DNA of 40,094 bases from an uncultured Lachnospiraceae bacterium (GCA_900553355.1 USDK01000025.1:1-40094), one strand, 5' to 3'. Positions 1-7,071 are shown, numbered from the stretch's first letter. Notes: generated by a model from the letters alone, not told the origin. Program-made: numbers and translations.

Positions 1-79
1 GTTATTATCTCATGGATAGATAAAACTAGCACGGTACTAGTGATTTACCGTGTACTCCAATTTGTCATTCTTACTTTTC

Positions 80-216
80 TTCATTATATCATTCGTTTAC
101 TACTCTGTCATTTTATTTCCGCTTATACAAAAAGAGAGCGGAACATTATCTGTCCACTCTCTTCTACTCCTCCCTTACTTGTGATATGGCTCTCCATAAC
201 GTATCCTAGTGCGGTC
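80..216. repeat. Left copy of rlmH-end repeat (att-like)
   Basis: This stretch resembles 2036-2216. Shared blocks are 80-99 versus 2036-2055 (20 nt, one mismatch), 130-146 versus 2087-2103 (17 nt identical), followed by a near-identical GTCCACTC, and 174-195 versus 2182-2203 (22 nt, one mismatch). The last block is the 3' end of rlmH in the right copy. The left copy is about 60 nt shorter in the middle. No gene is credible in 1-174. A short inverted repeat (CACGGTA at 30-36, TACCGTG at 46-52) lies further left. Inference: duplicated attachment-site flanks or an old segmental duplication. Confidence 0.7.
175..216 (-). pseudogene. Remnant of rlmH 3' end
   Basis: Read on the minus strand this gives the residues RIRYGEPYHK and then TAA. 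The intact rlmH at 2183-2662 ends RIINGEPYHK-TAA. The last 22 nt including the stop differ at one position. Upstream the match decays quickly, and the reading frame runs into the end of the DUF4160 gene only 9 nt away, so no full methyltransferase gene is here. The differing residues before GEPYHK suggest a diverged or foreign rlmH end rather than a fresh duplication. In staphylococci such rlmH-end scars mark SCC integration; whether that mechanism applies here is inference. Confidence 0.6.
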
Positions 217-225
217 CAATAAAAA

Positions 226-504
226 TCAACAATAATAACTTATCTCTCCAAAATATGCAAACCACTTCTGAATAATATCAGTACTGCGTGCCTCAATCAT
301 TCTCATAATATTGCGCAACGTATGTGAAGGAATTCTTGAATTATTATTGCAGAGCAGACATTTTCCTGCGCTGGTAATCCATACCTTTGTTGCATTTTCG
401 GAAGGCTTTCCTTTTGCGATATGTACGTGGATCGGCTCAATAGGTTTATTCTCATTTGTCCAGAAATAAATCCAGTATTCTCCCATTCTAAAGATTTGAG
501 GCAT
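226..504 (-). CDS. DUF4160 domain protein
   Basis: A protein of 92 residues that opens MPQIFRMGEYWIYFW and continues with EPIHVHIAKG, the pattern typical of DUF4160 (small proteins with a conserved HVHI segment). Function is not established; family members are often encoded beside a small acidic partner in toxin-antitoxin-like pairs. An in-frame start ten codons further upstream exists, but the ATG at 504 follows AAGGGGG at good spacing and is preferred. The gene overlaps the 3' end of its upstream neighbour by 17 nt, so the two are almost certainly translated from one transcript. It ends just 9 nt from the rlmH remnant. The family call is fairly secure; any toxin role is inference. Confidence 0.75.
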   Translation of the reverse strand: MPQIFRMGEYWIYFWTNENKPIEPIHVHIAKGKPSENATKVWITSAGKCLLCNNNSRIPSHTLRNIMRMIEARSTDIIQKWFAYFGEISYYC

Positions 505-760
505 TCTCAAAGCCCCCTTCCTGAGAAAATTCAATAATAAGATGAGCAGTTGATCTTATTATCTCTTCGAATTGCTTAATCTCTTCTTCCGAAAAATGGT
601 AAATATCTTCCCATGTGTAATCGGGGAGCCAGCATGTAGCATGTTTAAAACCATATTGTTCATCCGGTCTTTCGATATACACTTTTACTCTTCCATCATC
701 CTGCATATCAGAATGAACAATTTCCGTTTCATCATTTAATGTCATAAAAGGATACATCAT
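488..760 (-). CDS. Small acidic partner of DUF4160 protein
   Basis: A 90-residue acidic protein (MMYPFMTLNDETEIVHSD at the start) with no membrane segment. It is rich in Asp and Glu, with a WLPDYTWEDIYHFSEEE segment in the middle. I do not recognise a named family with confidence; its size, charge and position match the DUF2442-like or antitoxin-like partners that precede DUF4160 genes. The start ATG at 760 is preceded by GGGAGG with 9 nt spacing. Its stop lies inside the start region of the DUF4160 gene (17-nt overlap), a coupling typical of two-gene modules. An AT-rich promoter candidate lies about 45 nt upstream. Confidence 0.65.
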   Translation of the reverse strand: MMYPFMTLNDETEIVHSDMQDDGRVKVYIERPDEQYGFKHATCWLPDYTWEDIYHFSEEEIKQFEEIIRSTAHLIIEFSQEGGFENASNL

Positions 761-803
761 ACTATCATTCCTCCCTGCTTCTTATACGATACTTATTGTT
801 TAT

Positions 804-830
804 ATTATATCCCATTAAGAATATTTTCAA
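804..830 (-). promoter_or_regulatory. Candidate promoter for the DUF4160 pair
   Basis: On the minus strand TTGAAA (825-830) is followed by TATAAT (804-809) with a short 15-nt spacer; a shifted TAATAT gives 17 nt. It lies about 45 nt upstream of the ATG at 760, in the gap after the pseudogene. The match is fair but the region is AT-rich, so chance similarity is possible. Confidence 0.4.
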
Positions 831-863
831 TTAGGATTTGTCATACAAACCGGAAACTGAAAA

Positions 864-1197
864 CTAAAACTCATACCTTGTTCCATGTGAAAGTAACAGT
901 CCATCGGTTAATTCTACACATAAAATTATCGTATTCTCATCATCAAAATTATTATGTCCATTGTCGATCCACTCAGAAAATACTTTTTTTAATTTCTCGG
1001 CAATCCAGTGATTTTCCTCTTTCCCGAAATATCCCAAATTTATACTCTTTCCATGTGCCGTGAACCATTCACCAGCTATTGCAACAGTAGAGTTGCTTTC
1101 CATATGCCTCATTTTCTACTGTTGCCAATGCAATAATGGTATCTTTTCCAAATCGTTCCGCCATTATTTTTTCAGCATCTTCACTTAATTTTTTCAC
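864..1197 (-). pseudogene. Pyridoxamine 5'-phosphate oxidase-like protein, internally deleted
   Basis: A GTG at 1197 after AAGGGAGA opens a frame reading VKKLSEDAEKIMAERFGKD and then TIIALATVEN, the usual N-terminus of small flavin-binding PPOX-family proteins. It then runs out of family sequence and stops. In another frame, from 1112, the C-terminal part follows: MESNSTVAIAGEWFTAHG and later LTDGLLLSHGTRYEF. The family has about 27 residues between these parts, including the VRxVNxxY and FYxITYxLSNK segments, and they are missing. The simplest reading is an out-of-frame deletion of roughly 80 bp near 1110. The 82-residue downstream frame might still be translated but lacks the flavin-binding core. 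The gene follows the VanZ-like gene by 27 nt in the same direction. Confidence 0.75.
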
Positions 1198-1224
1198 AAA
1201 GTCATCTCCCTTACAAATTAGGAT

Positions 1225-1893
1225 TTAACTAAAAAAGACTAAAACAAAAGCAGTAATTATAATAATTGTGGGTATATATTTCGTATAATCCTTCTTCTTA
1301 GAATCACTTATTGAATGTTGTTTACCTTTGCTTAACTTTGAAACAACTTTAAAGCAAAAATAGCCGATAATTGTTCCCATAATATTTGTGAGAAGATCGT
1401 TAATATCCGTTGCTCTATATAAAGTAAATAGCTGAATAAATTCAATAAAAAGGGATAATCCAAGACCAATCAAAAGTGTATTTTTCGCTCGTTCAAAAGT
1501 CTTGCTTATAAATGGACATAAGAACCCCAGTGGAATAAAAAGAAAAATATTCAAAATAAAACTCAAACTAAATCCATCACTGAAAGGAATCAAATTTATA
1601 TTAGGATTAAAAAACGATTCTCCCAACCGTGTCAATCTTCTGAATTCATTTAAAGTCGGAATTCCCACAATATTGCCTAATACCAGACATAAATAATAGT
1701 ACAGTATTAACGATAAGATAGATGTTTTAATTTTGGATATTGTTCTATCTTTTTTGAAAATTATAATCATTGTTATGAGAATTATAGCTATTCCTAGTAA
1801 AAAAATTGGATGAACCAAAAGTAAATCTTTAATTGTATCAATCAATCCGAGTTCAATTTCTACACCTGATTCATTACTTGAAATATAATTCAT
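1225..1893 (-). CDS. VanZ-like family membrane protein
   Basis: 222 residues with about six hydrophobic segments (near 29-46, 57-78, 105-130, 140-160, 165-185 and 203-222). The middle carries the VanZ-family signature: NLIPFSDG, then a helix ending FIPLGFLCPF, then SLFIEFIQLFTLYRATDINDL, with conserved Glu-Gln and Asp-Asn/Asp. VanZ proteins are integral membrane proteins; the founding member gives low-level teicoplanin resistance, and the role of most homologues is unknown. Codon use is strongly AT-rich (many ATA and TTA codons), unlike the core genes to the right, which supports recent acquisition. The ATG at 1893 follows AAGGA at a rather long spacing. A glycopeptide-related role should not be assumed. 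Confidence 0.8.
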   Translation of the reverse strand: MNYISSNESGVEIELGLIDTIKDLLLVHPIFLLGIAIILITMIIIFKKDRTISKIKTSILSLILYYYLCLVLGNIVGIPTLNEFRRLTRLGESFFNPNINLIPFSDGFSLSFILNIFLFIPLGFLCPFISKTFERAKNTLLIGLGLSLFIEFIQLFTLYRATDINDLLTNIMGTIIGYFCFKVVSKLSKGKQHSISDSKKKDYTKYIPTIIIITAFVLVFFS

Positions 1894-2035
1894 TTGAATA
1901 ATAATCCTTCCTCACAACACTTAATTATTTTCCAAAAACAGTCTGGCATATAAACATTAAAATTCTACTGTTATAAATCTTAATTGTTTCTTATTTTTCA
2001 GAAAGGCAAATTCCAATCTGTCGACCTATTTTTAC

Positions 2036-2203
2036 TTCATTATACCATTCGTTTATTTCCCTGTCATTGTCTTTCTTACCCATACGAAAAGAGAGCGGAA
2101 CATCATCGTCCACTCCCTTTCAAATACTCCACATGATTCATTACTTCATACCATATTACAACTAAATGCGAAAAAACCGCACTTACTTGTGATATGGTTC
2201 TCC
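2036..2203. repeat. Right copy of rlmH-end repeat
   Basis: This copy overlaps the true 3' end of rlmH (stop at 2183-2185) and extends about 150 nt into the AT-rich intergenic region. The blocks shared with 80-216 are in the same order and orientation, separated here by about 60 extra nt (around 2118-2180). The whole 1894-2182 gap holds no convincing gene; apart from this repeat I see nothing in it. Because similarity includes sequence beyond the rlmH stop, a simple single-insertion direct repeat does not explain it; a tandem element array or a duplication would. Confidence 0.65.
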
Positions 2204-2662
2204 GTTAATGATCCTGTAACTTCGGTACACCTGTTCCAGTAGGATAACCCTCATGAGCTGATGGGGAAAGGTCATCTTTGAAAAACTGAGCGCATAATCC
2301 GAGCGTTTCAGGACCTCTTTTCCAAGACCGATGGAACCTCCGATCACAAAAGCAATGCTGCTTTTCCCCTGGATGCCAAGAGATTCTATTTTTTTTGCCA
2401 GTTCTTCCGAAGACAGCATCCGCCCTTCGATTTCCAGTGTGACCACATACATATCATCTCTGATATGTTTTAGTATACGTTCTGCTTCTTTATCCCGAAT
2501 CTGCTCTTCCACCGTCTCGCTTGCCTGGTCCGGTGTCTTTTCATCCTGTACTTCGACAATATCCAGTTTGCAATATCTGCTTAAGCGTTTGCTGTACTCG
2601 GCAATCGCATCTTTCAGATACTTTTCTTTGATCTTTCCAACTGTGACCAATGTGATCTTCAA
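2183..2662 (-). CDS. rlmH: 23S rRNA (pseudouridine1915-N3)-methyltransferase RlmH
   Basis: 159 residues, the normal RlmH length, beginning MKITLVTVGKIKEKYLKDAI and ending YRIINGEPYHK. It is a SPOUT-class enzyme that uses S-adenosylmethionine to methylate pseudouridine 1915 in helix 69 of 23S rRNA on assembled 70S ribosomes. The trefoil-knot SAM site is visible in FVIGGSIGLG (about residues 105-114) and the C-terminal SFSKMTFPHQLMRVILLEQ segment. It is the last gene of a likely unit with the ZIP transporter and bioY (22 nt after the ZIP stop). The 3' end is intact but a degraded copy lies 2 kb downstream. In staphylococci this same gene end is the SCC attachment site. Confidence 0.97.
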   Translation of the reverse strand: MKITLVTVGKIKEKYLKDAIAEYSKRLSRYCKLDIVEVQDEKTPDQASETVEEQIRDKEAERILKHIRDDMYVVTLEIEGRMLSSEELAKKIESLGIQGKSSIAFVIGGSIGLGKEVLKRSDYALSFSKMTFPHQLMRVILLEQVYRSYRIINGEPYHK

Positions 2663-2684
2663 GTCTCTTGTTCTCCTTTTTGGT

Positions 2685-3434
2685 TTATCCGATATAATAG
2701 TCCATCAGCAGCATAGTCATAAATCCAAAGATCAACGCGTAGGTTGCCTGCCTTTCGTATCCATGGCTGTGGGTTTCCGGAATCATTTCATCACTGACTA
2801 CATAGACCATGGTTCCTCCTGCAAATGCCAGAGCAAAGGGAAGAATCGCTGAGGCAATGCTGACAGCGCCAAATCCGAGCATGGTACCGAATATTTCGAT
2901 TACACCTGTAAAACTTGCGATAAGAAAAACCCGGAGTTTTGGCACCCCTGCAATGATCAGCGGAGACACAATTACCATTCCTTCCGGAATATTCTGCAGG
3001 GCGATCCCCACTGCTACAGTAATGGCATTGCTGATATTTTCGTTACCAAAACCGACTCCGGCGGCAATCCCTTCCGGAAGGTTATGGATGGCAATCGCCA
3101 GTACGAATAACATGACCCGGTTCAGCTGGCTCTGCTTATCCGAATGCGCTTCCTGATCCATTCCCGTTATATGATGCAAATGCGGAGTCAGACGATCCAC
3201 CAGATTCAGAAAGATGGCGCCGGAAAGAATTCCGGCCAGCGTCACCCAGATATTTCCTTCATCCAGAGACGGCATAATCAGGCCGATAACAGCCGCGGCA
3301 AACATGATGCCGGCGGCAAATCCAAGGACCACATCATTAAACTCATGAGGAATCTTCTGAAATAAAAATCCAAGTAATACTCCAACAATCGTTGCGCCAC
3401 CTACGCCAAGAGCAGTTACAAATGCAAGCTGCAT
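2685..3434 (-). CDS. ZIP family divalent metal transporter
   Basis: 249 residues, almost entirely hydrophobic, with about eight membrane helices. The two ZIP signature helices are present: HNLPEGIAAGVGFG (TM4) and QNIPEGMV (TM5), whose His, Asn, Gln and Glu residues form the binuclear metal site in the family. The loop between TM3 and TM4 carries HLHHITG and further polar residues, as usual for the variable cytoplasmic loop. The family imports zinc, and in some members iron or manganese; the substrate cannot be read from sequence. It lies 20 nt after bioY and 22 nt before rlmH on the same strand. No metal-responsive operator was recognised nearby. Confidence 0.92.
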   Translation of the reverse strand: MQLAFVTALGVGGATIVGVLLGFLFQKIPHEFNDVVLGFAAGIMFAAAVIGLIMPSLDEGNIWVTLAGILSGAIFLNLVDRLTPHLHHITGMDQEAHSDKQSQLNRVMLFVLAIAIHNLPEGIAAGVGFGNENISNAITVAVGIALQNIPEGMVIVSPLIIAGVPKLRVFLIASFTGVIEIFGTMLGFGAVSIASAILPFALAFAGGTMVYVVSDEMIPETHSHGYERQATYALIFGFMTMLLMDYYIG

Positions 3435-3454
3435 AGATTAATCTCCTTTACCAG

Positions 3455-4009
3455 TTATTGTTTCCCGGCGCCCTGTAACGCCAGATGAATCCTTTTCTTC
3501 ACTTGAATTCCAAATACAGAGGCCAGGACGGCCTTCAGGACGGCCGTGGGAAGAAATGGGATCACGCAGGCAGCAGTCGCGGCCAGTACAGAACTGTCTG
3601 TGATTACCATGTAAAAAAGCACACCCACCACATAATTAGATATTGTACCCAATATCAGAAATAGAATAAATAAATATTTACTTTTTAGTTCCACGCCAAG
3701 CCCGATCAAATATGCCATAATCGGAAAGGACACGAGAAATCCGCCTGTTGGTCCCACAAAGCTTGGAATTCCACCTGTAAAATTTGAAAATACCGGAACA
3801 CCGACCGCGCCGATCAACAAATAGATCAGCATCGCAAGTGCTCCTCTTTTTGACCCCAGAATAATTGCCGCTAAAGTCACCGCAAAAGTCTGCATGGTCA
3901 TCGGCACCCCCATCGGCATAGGAACCGAAATTTGAGCCATCACGGCAGTCACCGCCGCCATGATCGCAATAAAGCAAAAGTCAGAAATCGTCGTTCTTGA
4001 TTGGTACAT
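3455..4009 (-). CDS. bioY: BioY biotin transporter substrate-binding subunit
   Basis: 184 residues with about six membrane helices. The N-terminal block AVMAQISVPMPMGVPMTMQTF and the later GGIPSFVGPTGGFLVSFP segment are hallmarks of BioY, the S component of the energy-coupling factor biotin transporter; the latter contributes to the biotin pocket. In Firmicutes BioY normally works with a shared EcfAAT module encoded elsewhere, and none is present here. The ATG at 4009 is preceded by AAGGAGG. The gene follows an unknown membrane protein by 24 nt. I saw no BirA-type operator in the short gap upstream, so biotin control, if any, acts further upstream or is absent. Confidence 0.93.
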   Translation of the reverse strand: MYQSRTTISDFCFIAIMAAVTAVMAQISVPMPMGVPMTMQTFAVTLAAIILGSKRGALAMLIYLLIGAVGVPVFSNFTGGIPSFVGPTGGFLVSFPIMAYLIGLGVELKSKYLFILFLILGTISNYVVGVLFYMVITDSSVLAATAACVIPFLPTAVLKAVLASVFGIQVKKRIHLALQGAGKQ

Positions 4010-4033
4010 GTTGCCTCCTTTCCTTCTTTTATA

Positions 4034-4663
4034 TCATCTTAATATAATCTGTAAAAAGAATAATATAAAAATAATGCCTGTGACAATTTTCACAAAAATA
4101 GTCGGTTCATTAAAATCTTTCAGATATACGTTCGAACTTTCCAAAGGTATATCCGGATCATGACGGCTCTGCTTCAGCTGGAATCCATCGATCACATGTT
4201 TCCATCCGGTACGGTCTGTATAGACCTTTACATAAGGAGAACCGATATATTTATAAAGAGGAAGTCGATATGGTTCACTTTTTATCGTCTGTACAGCTCC
4301 TGTCTGCGCATCTATCATTTCAATAATCAGAAAATAAAAAGTCTGCCGCCTGCGCCTTCTCCCATCACTGTCATCGTAATAATCATCATAATATTCCCGG
4401 ACAATATTGATAATACGTCCCTGCTGCGGAACACTCTCCTGCATACATTGACGGTGAAATCTCCGATAATAAAATGCCTTCTGAAATTTCCTGCATATTT
4501 GATATAAAAGTAAAAGCCCGGCTGCATAAAACAACAAAAGTCCGGCCTGAAATCCTGAGGCCAGAGTAAATCTAAAAATAGCCGCATACCAGATAACGGC
4601 GAAACAAATCATGTATGATACCCCATATAAATCCTCATCAACAGTATAGATGGACTTATGCAT
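4034..4663 (-). CDS. Unknown membrane protein with acidic/basic loop
   Basis: 209 residues; I do not recognise the family with confidence (weakly reminiscent of DUF3592-type proteins). Two hydrophobic segments lie near residues 15-55 and one at the C-terminus (VKIVTGIIFILFFLQIIL). Between them is a soluble part of about 125 residues that starts with the striking run REYYDDYYDDSDGRRRRR and is otherwise beta-rich (QTIKSEPYRLPLYKYIGSPYVKVYTD). The layout suggests a protein anchored at both ends with a central domain. The ATG at 4663 follows AAGGGAG. It is the first gene of the likely bioY-ZIP-rlmH unit, but nothing in it points to metal or biotin handling. Confidence 0.7.
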   Translation of the reverse strand: MHKSIYTVDEDLYGVSYMICFAVIWYAAIFRFTLASGFQAGLLLFYAAGLLLLYQICRKFQKAFYYRRFHRQCMQESVPQQGRIINIVREYYDDYYDDSDGRRRRRQTFYFLIIEMIDAQTGAVQTIKSEPYRLPLYKYIGSPYVKVYTDRTGWKHVIDGFQLKQSRHDPDIPLESSNVYLKDFNEPTIFVKIVTGIIFILFFLQIILR

Positions 4664-4686
4664 AAATATTCTCCCTTATTAGCAAT

Positions 4687-4721
4687 GGGGACGTACCCCT
4701 TTTGCAAAAGTGTACGTCCCC
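4687..4721. repeat. GGGGACGTAC hairpin repeat, copy 1
   Basis: A perfect 10-bp inverted repeat: GGGGACGTAC at 4687-4696 and GTACGTCCCC at 4712-4721, with a 15-nt loop. It lies between the end of nfnB and the start of the unknown membrane gene. A clearly related hairpin is at 33561-33597. There is no long T-run on the minus strand, so it is not a classical terminator, though it could stall or protect the transcript. It looks like a REP-type dispersed element. Confidence 0.7.
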
Positions 4722-4727
4722 TGTTAA

Positions 4728-6116
4728 TTATTTAGCAGACAAAAGTTCGTGAATTCCTTTTGCTCCGGCTTTTCCTGCACCCATGGCAAGGATAACGGTA
4801 GCCGCGCCTGTCACGGCGTCTCCGCCGGCGAATACGCAGGCCTTGGAGGTCTGTCCGTTCTCTTCTTCTGCCACAATACATTTTCTCCGGTTCGTCTCCA
4901 GTCCTTTGGTCGTGGAAGCAATCAGCGGATTCGGAGAGGTTCCGAGAGACATGATCACAGTATCTACTTCAATCTCATATTCGGATCCCGGGATTTCTAC
5001 CGGACGTCTTCTTCCGGATGCATCAGGTTCGCCAAGCTCCATCTTGATGACCTTCATTCCTTTGACCCATCCGTTCTCATCCACCAGGATCTCTTTTGGA
5101 TTCCGAAGCAGATCGAAGATTACGCCTTCTTCTTTTGCGTGATGTACTTCTTCTACTCTGGCCGGAAGTTCTGCTTCACTTCTGCGGTATACAATATGTA
5201 CTTCTGCTCCCAGACGAAGAGCTGTTCTGGCAGCGTCCATAGCTACGTTTCCACCGCCCACAACTGCTACTTTCTTTCCTGCAGCGATCGGTGTATCGTA
5301 GGAATCGTCAAATGCTTTCATCAGGTTGCTGCGGGTCAGGTATTCATTTGCGGAAAAGACGCCGTTTGCTGTCTCACCAGGAATACCCATGAACATCGGA
5401 AGCCCGGCGCCGGATCCGATAAATACAGCCTCGAAATCCTCTTCTTCCATCAACTGGTCAATAGTGGTAGATTTTCCGATGACTACGTTTGTCTCAAATT
5501 TTACGCCCAGCTCTTTTACTTTTTCAATTTCCTTTTTAACAACTTTTTCTTTTGGCAGACGGAATTCCGGAATACCATATACCAGTACGCCGCCCAACTC
5601 ATGAAGGGCCTCAAATACGGTCACTTCATAACCAAGCTTTGCCAGATCTCCGGCGCAGGTCAGTCCGGACGGGCCGGATCCGATAACGGCTACTTTGTGT
5701 CCGTTAGTCTTTTCTGCCTTCTGAGGTTTAATGTCATGCTCCAGAGCATAATCTGCAACAAATCTCTCCAGCTTTCCAATCGATACCGGTTCGCCCTTGA
5801 TTCCACGGATACATTTACACTCACACTGAGACTCCTGAGGACATACCCGTCCGCAGATCGCCGGAAGTGCAGAAGACTCACCGATCACCTGGTAAGCCGC
5901 CTCGATATCCCCTTCTTTGATCTTGGAGATAAATCCTGGAATATTGATGGAAACAGGACATCCCTGAATACACTTTGCATTCTTACAGTTCAGACAGCGA
6001 GAAGCCTCTTCCATAGCTTCTTCCTGATTATATCCATAGCAGACCTCTTCAAAGTTTGTTGCTCTTACTTTTGCCTCCTGTTCTCTCACAGGAACTCTCT
6101 TTAACATATCAGCCAT
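4728..6116 (-). CDS. nfnB: NfnB: NADPH-binding subunit of NADH-dependent ferredoxin:NADP oxidoreductase
   Basis: 462 residues of the GltD/GltA-like flavoprotein family. The N-terminus holds two four-cysteine sets for [4Fe-4S] clusters (Cys41, 44, 49, 53; and Cys88, 92, 98 or 100, 102). An FAD site GSGPSG is at about 146-151, and a second nucleotide site GGGNVA at about 287-292 for NADPH. A C-terminal FAGGDAVTGAATV segment closes the FAD fold. Databases often call such genes glutamate synthase small subunit, but no large subunit is nearby. The partner directly upstream (1-nt overlap, TAATG) is the NfnA-type subunit, so a bifurcating Nfn complex is the best call. It would balance NADH, reduced ferredoxin and NADPH in the cytosol. 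Confidence 0.88.
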   Translation of the reverse strand: MADMLKRVPVREQEAKVRATNFEEVCYGYNQEEAMEEASRCLNCKNAKCIQGCPVSINIPGFISKIKEGDIEAAYQVIGESSALPAICGRVCPQESQCECKCIRGIKGEPVSIGKLERFVADYALEHDIKPQKAEKTNGHKVAVIGSGPSGLTCAGDLAKLGYEVTVFEALHELGGVLVYGIPEFRLPKEKVVKKEIEKVKELGVKFETNVVIGKSTTIDQLMEEEDFEAVFIGSGAGLPMFMGIPGETANGVFSANEYLTRSNLMKAFDDSYDTPIAAGKKVAVVGGGNVAMDAARTALRLGAEVHIVYRRSEAELPARVEEVHHAKEEGVIFDLLRNPKEILVDENGWVKGMKVIKMELGEPDASGRRRPVEIPGSEYEIEVDTVIMSLGTSPNPLIASTTKGLETNRRKCIVAEEENGQTSKACVFAGGDAVTGAATVILAMGAGKAGAKGIHELLSAK

Positions 6117-7003
6117 TAGTTGTCACCTCCGCAATGGCCACATCCGCCGTGGTGGGTGTCGCCTTCCTGTAATTTCAGCATCGCACGTCCTTCCTGAGTT
6201 TTGTACATCTGCTGTCTCTTCATCGCCTCGTCGAAATTAACCAGATGACCGTCAAACTCTGGTCCGTCTACGCAGGCAAATTTAATCTCATCACCTACAT
6301 GAAGTCTGCAGGCACCGCACATACCAGTCCCATCAACCATGATCGGGTTCATGCTGACGATAGTCGGGATCTCCAGCTTCTTTGTGAGAAGACATACAAA
6401 CTTCATCATGATCATCGGTCCGATCGCAACACAGACATCGTACTTATTCCCCTTGTCTGCCAGCTCCTCGATCATAGAGGTAACCATTCCTGCATGTCCA
6501 TATGTACCATCATCCGTACATGGATAATAATTTCCGGCAACAGCCCTCATCTCATCTTCCAGAAGCAGCATATCCTTCGTCTTGGATCCGATGATCACAT
6601 CCACATCGATCCCATGTTCCTTCATCCATTTGACCTGAGGATAAACCGGAGCCGCGCCGACACCGCCGCCTACAAATAAGATTTTTTTCTTTTTGAGAGT
6701 TTCCAGATCCTCCTCCACAAGCTCTGACGGACATCCCAGTGGTCCTGTAAAGTCGCGGAAAGAATCTCCTGCCTTTAATTCGGCCATCTTATGTGTAGAC
6801 GCTCCTACTGTCTGGAATACAATCGTGATCGTTCCAGCCTCTCTGTCATAATCACAGATAGTAAGTGGAATACGCTCTCCCTTTTCATCCATCTTGACAA
6901 TGACAAACTGACCAGGCATACAATGCTTTGCCACACGAGGGGCTTCAACATCCATAAGATAGATCATATCAGCCAGCTTTTCGGCTTTTAATATCTTGTA
7001 CAT
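6116..7003 (-). CDS. nfnA: NfnA: NADH- and [2Fe-2S]-binding subunit
   Basis: 295 residues of the ferredoxin-NADP reductase / PyrK-like family. FAD-binding ERIPLTICDYD is near residue 43, and the NAD-binding LFVGGGVGAAPVYPQ near 109-123. The C-terminal cluster segment reads MVDGTGMCGACRLHVGDE, with Cys229, Cys232 and Cys244. Where PyrK-type proteins have a first Cys there is Asp224; structural work on Nfn showed an Asp plus three Cys ligating its [2Fe-2S] cluster, which supports Nfn over dihydroorotate dehydrogenase electron transfer. The tail ends in a Cys/His-rich HHGGCGHCGGDN. The ATG at 7003 follows AGGAGG. It is translationally coupled to nfnB downstream. Confidence 0.88.
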   Translation of the reverse strand: MYKILKAEKLADMIYLMDVEAPRVAKHCMPGQFVIVKMDEKGERIPLTICDYDREAGTITIVFQTVGASTHKMAELKAGDSFRDFTGPLGCPSELVEEDLETLKKKKILFVGGGVGAAPVYPQVKWMKEHGIDVDVIIGSKTKDMLLLEDEMRAVAGNYYPCTDDGTYGHAGMVTSMIEELADKGNKYDVCVAIGPMIMMKFVCLLTKKLEIPTIVSMNPIMVDGTGMCGACRLHVGDEIKFACVDGPEFDGHLVNFDEAMKRQQMYKTQEGRAMLKLQEGDTHHGGCGHCGGDN

Positions 7004-7042
7004 CTCATTTCCTCCTATATCTATCTAATTTATGCTTCTTCC

Positions 7043-7071
7043 ATAATAATGTATCTGACGCAAAATATCAA
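7043..7071 (-). promoter_or_regulatory. Promoter of nfnAB
   Basis: On the minus strand TTGATA (7066-7071) and TATTAT (7043-7048) are separated by 17 nt. It lies 40 nt upstream of the nfnA start and directly follows the alcohol dehydrogenase terminator region, the expected place for an independent start. Two copies of CGAATTCC (around 7083 and 7104) lie just upstream. Confidence 0.6.

Noticed and set aside
40..222. 60-residue plus-strand frame at the left edge
   Set aside because: It crosses the rlmH remnant and the repeat copy, has no ribosome binding site and no family likeness.
4010..4033. BirA-type operator upstream of bioY
   Set aside because: No GTTAAC-type inverted repeat in the short gap; only the ribosome binding site is visible.
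4749..6104. 451-residue open frame on the plus strand
   Set aside because: It is wholly antisense to nfnB, whose cluster and nucleotide motifs are clear. The translated frame shows no family pattern and no ribosome binding site.
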